Below, piece by piece: positions 7,406 to 9,878 of a stretch of 9,878 nucleotides of DNA; the first letter of the stretch is position 1, and every line of letters begins with the position of its first letter. The translations under genes and the position numbers were made by a program. Origin of the DNA: Gammaproteobacteria bacterium (lineage in GTDB: Bacteria > Pseudomonadota > Gammaproteobacteria > Pseudomonadales > Azotimanducaceae); contig JAPPHP010000223.1 in NCBI GenBank assembly GCA_028821035.1, positions 1 to 9,878 on the forward strand, written 5' to 3'. The notes below the pieces were generated by a model, which was given only the letters and a program-made list of their open reading frames with translations, made no database searches and had not been told where the DNA came from.

Positions 7406-7944
7406 AACCCCTCGGTACCCGCATCCAGTTCGCACTCGCCGCGATGAACGCGGAGGCGCCCCCGGATACGCCGGAACTGGACGCGCTGTTCCGGCGGCTC
7501 CTCGCGGACGACGCGGACGAGCGGCGCCGGGCAACGCAGCGTATCTGGGAGATCTGGTGTTCGCACGTTGAGGAAGCGGCCGTGCGCGCCATGCGCAGCG
7601 CCGTGAACGCCATGGAGAAGGGGAAGCTGCGCGACGCGGGGGCGATCCTCGACGCGATGGTCGGCCGCTGGCCGGAGTGGGCGGAGGCGTGGAACAAGCG
7701 CGCCACGCTGCGCTTCCTGGAGAAAAGGGACGGCAAGAGCCTCGATGACATCGCCTGCACGCTGGAGCGCGAACCGCGCCACTTCGGGGCGCTCGGCGGC
7801 TTCGGCCAGATCTGCCTGCGCGCCGGGGACGAGTCCTCGGCGCTGCTGGCGTTCGAGCGGCTGCTGACCATCGATCCCCACCTGGGGGACGTCAGGAAGG
7901 CGGTGGCCACCCTGCGCGGCAAGGTGCGCCACACGATCCACTGA
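7399..7944 (+). CDS. Small tetratricopeptide-repeat protein of unknown function
   Basis: A 181-residue helical protein with about three TPR units at roughly 61-94, 95-128 and 129-162. The signature spacing is visible in AVNAMEKGKLRDAGAILDAM, AEAWNKRATLRF and ALLAFERLLTIDP. The N-terminal LDALFRRLLADD (27-38) and RIWEIW (48-53), followed by WNKRATL and EPRHFGALGGFGQICL, recall a family of short proteobacterial TPR proteins that usually carry a signal peptide. Here the region before residue 20 (RIQFALAAMNAEA) looks like only the end of one, and a TAA at 7366-7368 limits any upstream extension. ATG at 7399 is kept as the first start; ATG at 7444 is an alternative. Neither has a clear Shine-Dalgarno. 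It diverges from ligB by 8 bp and converges on the beta-barrel gene. TPRs bind other proteins; the partner is unknown. Confidence 0.85.
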   Translation: MLEPLGTRIQFALAAMNAEAPPDTPELDALFRRLLADDADERRRATQRIWEIWCSHVEEAAVRAMRSAVNAMEKGKLRDAGAILDAMVGRWPEWAEAWNKRATLRFLEKRDGKSLDDIACTLEREPRHFGALGGFGQICLRAGDESSALLAFERLLTIDPHLGDVRKAVATLRGKVRHTIH

Positions 7945-7961
7945 ACGCGGAGTGGGCCCCG

Positions 7962-8753
7962 TCAGGGACGCCAGACGAGGCTCACGCCGAGGCCGATCTC
8001 CCCGCTCTCGAGGTCCACGGGCACGGTCACGAACACGTCGTCGAAACGGACCGTGCGTTTCGAGCTGCCGTGGTCCGTATAGCGCAACTCCCCGCGCAGG
8101 CCGACCGGGCCAAGAGACTTCTCGAGCGCGACGCCGGCGACCCACGCGTCGTACTCCTCGTCATGCCGTTCGCGCCCGTCCGTGAGCTCCCCGGGCGGAC
8201 AACCGTCGACCAGCAGGCAGCCCGTATAGGAGGTCCTGAACGTGGCGTCCAGACGCCGCACCCCGACGAACGCCGAGAGGTCCGCCCCGAACATGGGCAC
8301 GGGTCCGCCGAGACGGGCCGTGATGCCGTAGCTCCGGTCCTTGGCGAGGGACCAGTCTTCCGGCCATACCTCGCCGAGCTGGTTGCGGCCCGGAGACGTG
8401 CCCGCGCCGGGAAAGCGTGCGGACGCCTCGCCGCCGTGGGTGACGACGTCCCCCTCGATGTCCAGGTGGAGGGGCCCGAGGCCGAAGCGATAGCCGAGCG
8501 CGAGTCCGGCGTCCCAGGTCGTATCGTCCGCGGAGTCGCTGCCGGAAAAGATCCGGCCCGCGTTGGCCGACACGTTGTTGGCGTGGCGGCTGTTCACGGC
8601 CTTGCTGTAGTCGACATCGTAGAAGGCGGCGGACGCGGAGACTCCGAGGTAGAGCCCCTCGGCTGCCGCGGAGAGCGTGGCGCCCAACGCCGCGCCAAGG
8701 ACGAGGATGCGTGCTGCGGTGAAGTGGTGTCGCGTGATGAGCGGGGTCTCCAA
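7962..8753 (-). CDS. Outer-membrane beta-barrel protein of unknown function
   Basis: A 263-residue exported protein predicted to form a small outer-membrane barrel. A hydrophobic signal core (ARILVLGAALGATLSAA) ends with likely cleavage after AAA, before EGLYLGVSASAAFYDVDY. Mature strands alternate polar and apolar residues and end in aromatics, for example TWDAGLALGYRFGLGPLHLDIEG, FGADLSAFVGVRRL, YDAWVAGVALEKSL and VGLRGELRYTDHG. The last strand is EIGLGVSLVWRP, close to the usual barrel end though lacking a terminal Phe. Two cysteines in TGCLLVDGCPPG sit in what is probably an outer loop and may form a disulfide. Long loops (about 40-58, 112-140, 178-200) are charged. It resembles OmpA-like or porin-like barrels only in general form. 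The start is unresolved: TTG at 8753 is the first start codon in frame, whereas ATC at 8738 follows GGAG by nine bases and would begin a more typical signal peptide. It converges with the TPR gene over 17 bp. Confidence 0.8.
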   Translation of the reverse strand: METPLITRHHFTAARILVLGAALGATLSAAAEGLYLGVSASAAFYDVDYSKAVNSRHANNVSANAGRIFSGSDSADDTTWDAGLALGYRFGLGPLHLDIEGDVVTHGGEASARFPGAGTSPGRNQLGEVWPEDWSLAKDRSYGITARLGGPVPMFGADLSAFVGVRRLDATFRTSYTGCLLVDGCPPGELTDGRERHDEEYDAWVAGVALEKSLGPVGLRGELRYTDHGSSKRTVRFDDVFVTVPVDLESGEIGLGVSLVWRP

Positions 8754-8767
8754 AACGGACGCGGGTC

Positions 8768-8796
8768 ATTATTCGTGCCGCGGTGCGACCGGTCAA
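8768..8796 (-). promoter_or_regulatory. Sigma70-like promoter for the beta-barrel gene
   Basis: On the minus strand TTGACC (8796-8791) and AATAAT (8773-8768) are separated by 17 bp, each matching the consensus at five of six positions. This A/T-rich -10 stands out in a very GC-rich stretch. Transcription would start near 8761, only about 8 bases before the TTG at 8753. An upstream out-of-frame ATG (8769-8767) overlaps the -10 box and so could not be translated from this promoter. Confidence 0.6.
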
Positions 8797-8817
8797 CGGG
8801 CAACGGGTGCGGCCGCC

Positions 8818-8846
8818 TTGCGCCGGCGGGGGGACCGCCCTATGGT
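8818..8846 (+). promoter_or_regulatory. Possible promoter for the PhyH-family dioxygenase gene
   Basis: TTGCGC (8818-8823) and TATGGT (8841-8846) are 17 bp apart and give a moderate sigma70 match. A start near 8853 would leave a leader of about 25 bases containing the GGAGGG site. It would also place the upstream in-frame ATG at 8842 inside the -10 box, excluding it as a start. Confidence 0.35.
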
Positions 8847-8867
8847 GCGCCACTGCCACCGCCCCCC

Positions 8868-8873
8868 GGAGGG
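8868..8873 (+). promoter_or_regulatory. Ribosome-binding site that fixes the PhyH-family gene start
   Basis: GGAGGG lies four to five bases before ATG 8878. The frame is open to further upstream starts (8842 and beyond), but none has a comparable site, so this decides the start. Confidence 0.75.
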
Positions 8874-8877
8874 ATCG

Positions 8878-9672
8878 ATGTACCAGGTCGATGCGGCAGC
8901 GCGTGACGCCTTCGCGCGCGACGGCTTCGTCGTACTGAAGTCCGCCATGGACCCGGACACCCTCGCGATGCTCCGCGAGGAGTGCGACGGCTTCGTCGCG
9001 CGCACGGACCGCTGGCTCGAGGCGCGGGGGACGGACACCCACAGCATCACGCACCGGGGGCGCCGTTACTTCATCGCCAACCGGCATCGCGAGAGCGCCC
9101 GCATGCCCGGGTTCCTGTTCGGGGACCTGATGCGCACGCTGTCGACGGCGTTCCTCGGCCCCACGGTCTACCTCTTTCACGAGCAGTGGGTGGTGAAGGG
9201 CGCCGAGCGAGGGATGCGTTTCGCGTGGCACCAGGACTCGGGCTACGTCCGCTTCCGGGACCCCGACAACTCCCACGCGCCCTACCTGACGTGCTGGTGC
9301 GCGCTCGACGACATGACCCGGGAAAACGGCACGATTTCCGTCCTGTCGGAGGAACGCGTGGGCTCCCGGAACACCGTCTTTCCCCATCGCAGGGAGGCGG
9401 GTACGAACGACCTGGTGGGATACGACGGCGACGAGCCCGGGCAGCTCATCGAGGCTCCGGCCGGCAGCGTCGTCGTGTTCTGGAGCACGACCCTCCACAA
9501 GAGCGGCGCCAACGCGACGGACCGCCCGCGTCGCGCCTACCTCCCGCAATACAGTACGGAACCGATCCGCCGGGCCGACGGGTCCGTGTGGTCGCTCGCG
9601 ATACCGTTCGTGCGGGACGGCGAGGTGGTCTACGAGCAGGGCGGGGAAGCCACGGTAGGAACGCTGCGGTAG
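8878..9672 (+). CDS. Phytanoyl-CoA dioxygenase (PhyH) family Fe(II)/2-oxoglutarate-dependent oxygenase
   Basis: Soluble non-heme iron oxygenase of 264 residues, a common PhyH-family length. It would couple 2-oxoglutarate and O2 to hydroxylation (or oxidative demethylation) of an unidentified small molecule. The N-terminal FARDGFVVLKSAMDPDTLAML (12-32) is the family's opening. The iron-binding facial triad is visible as H118-Q-D120 in FAWHQDSGYV, with the distal His207 in STTLHKSGANATDRPRRAY. Arg218 or Arg219 is the likely 2-oxoglutarate carboxylate ligand. LTCWCALDDMTRENGTISVL (137-156) and APAGSVVVFW (193-202) are typical core-barrel blocks. There is no signal peptide or membrane segment, so it is cytoplasmic. 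The start is set by GGAGGG upstream. A serine hydroxymethyltransferase gene follows after 28 bp on the same strand with its own ribosome-binding site, so the two are probably cotranscribed. The substrate cannot be read from sequence. Confidence 0.93.
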   Translation: MYQVDAAARDAFARDGFVVLKSAMDPDTLAMLREECDGFVARTDRWLEARGTDTHSITHRGRRYFIANRHRESARMPGFLFGDLMRTLSTAFLGPTVYLFHEQWVVKGAERGMRFAWHQDSGYVRFRDPDNSHAPYLTCWCALDDMTRENGTISVLSEERVGSRNTVFPHRREAGTNDLVGYDGDEPGQLIEAPAGSVVVFWSTTLHKSGANATDRPRRAYLPQYSTEPIRRADGSVWSLAIPFVRDGEVVYEQGGEATVGTLR

Positions 9673-9687
9673 CGGCGCCGGGACCAC

Positions 9688-9695
9688 GAGAGGAA
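9688..9695 (+). promoter_or_regulatory. Ribosome-binding site of the hydroxymethyltransferase gene
   Basis: GAGAGGAA contains AGGA ending six bases before ATG 9701. It supports this start over any internal one. Confidence 0.7.
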
Positions 9696-9700
9696 GCAAC

Positions 9701-9878
9701 ATGCCGTCAACCACGGATTGGGGCGCATCCAGCCGCCGCAATCGACTCCTGCTGGCCGAGAACGACCCCGAGATCCACGATGCGCTGCTCGGCGAGGAAG
9801 TCCGCGAACGCGCCGGCATCGAGCTGATCCCGTCCGAGAACTACACCTACCCGGAAGTGCTGACCACGCTCGGCTCCG
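9701..9878 (+). CDS. glyA: Serine hydroxymethyltransferase (glycine hydroxymethyltransferase), 5' part only
   Basis: Only the first 59 codons lie in the window; the gene runs off the end without a stop. The translated start MPSTTDWGASSRRNRLLLAE leads into NDPEIHDALLGEEVRERAGI and then ELIPSENYTYPEVLTTLGS. This matches the SHMT N-terminal signature D-P-E/I followed by I-E-L-I-x-S-E-N, whose Glu (in SEN) takes part in catalysis. SHMT is a PLP enzyme interconverting serine and glycine with transfer of a one-carbon unit to tetrahydrofolate. The IPSENYTYPEVL form differs from the more common IASENFVS version, so a specialised paralogue is possible. The PLP lysine and folate site are outside the window. 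It sits 28 bp behind the PhyH-family gene and probably shares its transcript. I use glyA as the family symbol; orthology to housekeeping GlyA is not shown. Confidence 0.88.
   Translation, partial: MPSTTDWGASSRRNRLLLAENDPEIHDALLGEEVRERAGIELIPSENYTYPEVLTTLGS

Noticed and set aside
5649..7934. A 761-residue minus-strand frame spanning the ligase and TPR region.
   Set aside because: It crosses real genes on both strands and is low-complexity Arg/Gly/Ala sequence with no recognisable motif; a GC shadow frame.
7945..7961. GGGCCC palindrome between the TPR and barrel genes as a terminator.
   Set aside because: It is only 6 bp with no loop and no T-tract, which is expected by chance at this GC content.
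8677..8877. Upstream extension of the PhyH-family protein to 8677 or 8842.
   Set aside because: The only good ribosome-binding site precedes 8878. The extension overlaps the barrel gene and the putative -10 box and is unlike the family N-terminus.
8161..9819. A 552-residue minus-strand frame opposite the PhyH and SHMT genes, containing an ATG just upstream of the barrel gene.
   Set aside because: It is a shadow frame. Its internal ATG (8769) overlaps the -10 box of the barrel promoter. Joining it to the barrel frame would need a frameshift in the TTTT run, which is possible but unsupported.
1..9878. tRNA, rRNA, CRISPR, insertion sequence, attachment site or phage signature.
   Set aside because: By eye I saw no long direct or inverted repeats, transposase or integrase motifs, or RNA-gene signatures; nearly all bases are in ordinary coding genes.

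Overview
The window is GC-rich, densely coded DNA with short intergenic gaps and codon-third-position G/C bias throughout. The gene set (periplasmic binding protein with an inner-membrane ABC importer, exported PQQ/heme enzyme, outer-membrane beta-barrel) points to a Gram-negative bacterium, most likely an uncultured member of the Pseudomonadota. That placement is inferred from gene content only. Base 1 looks like a contig edge: it opens with a run of eight C, and the first ~57 bases appear error-ridden.

Layout. (1) Positions 55-3873, minus strand: a yejA-yejB-yejE peptide-import operon. The genes are nearly contiguous: a 1-bp gap between yejA and yejB, and an ATGA overlap between yejB and yejE. 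The ATPase gene yejF, normally next, would lie beyond the window. (2) Positions 3944-5788, plus strand: a secreted quinohemoprotein with an N-terminal cytochrome c domain and a PQQ beta-propeller, resembling polyvinyl-alcohol dehydrogenases. (3) Positions 5807-7390, minus strand: a full-length ATP-dependent DNA ligase resembling actinobacterial LigB, convergent with the quinoprotein. (4) Positions 7399-7944, plus strand: a small TPR protein diverging from the ligase with only 8 bp between the annotated starts. (5) Positions 7962-8753, minus strand: an outer-membrane beta-barrel protein with a good sigma70-like promoter but an awkward start codon. (6) Positions 8878-9672, plus strand: a phytanoyl-CoA-dioxygenase-family (Fe(II)/2-oxoglutarate) enzyme, followed after 28 bp by the first 59 codons of a serine hydroxymethyltransferase that runs off the window.

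Apart from the yej operon and the PhyH-SHMT pair, neighbouring genes do not form an obvious single pathway. I found no RNA genes, CRISPR arrays, transposons or long repeats. I do not see strong evidence of a wholly new system. The best leads are the truncated YejE at the edge, the LigB-type ligase in a Gram-negative setting, the PhyH-SHMT pairing, and the unresolved start of the beta-barrel gene.
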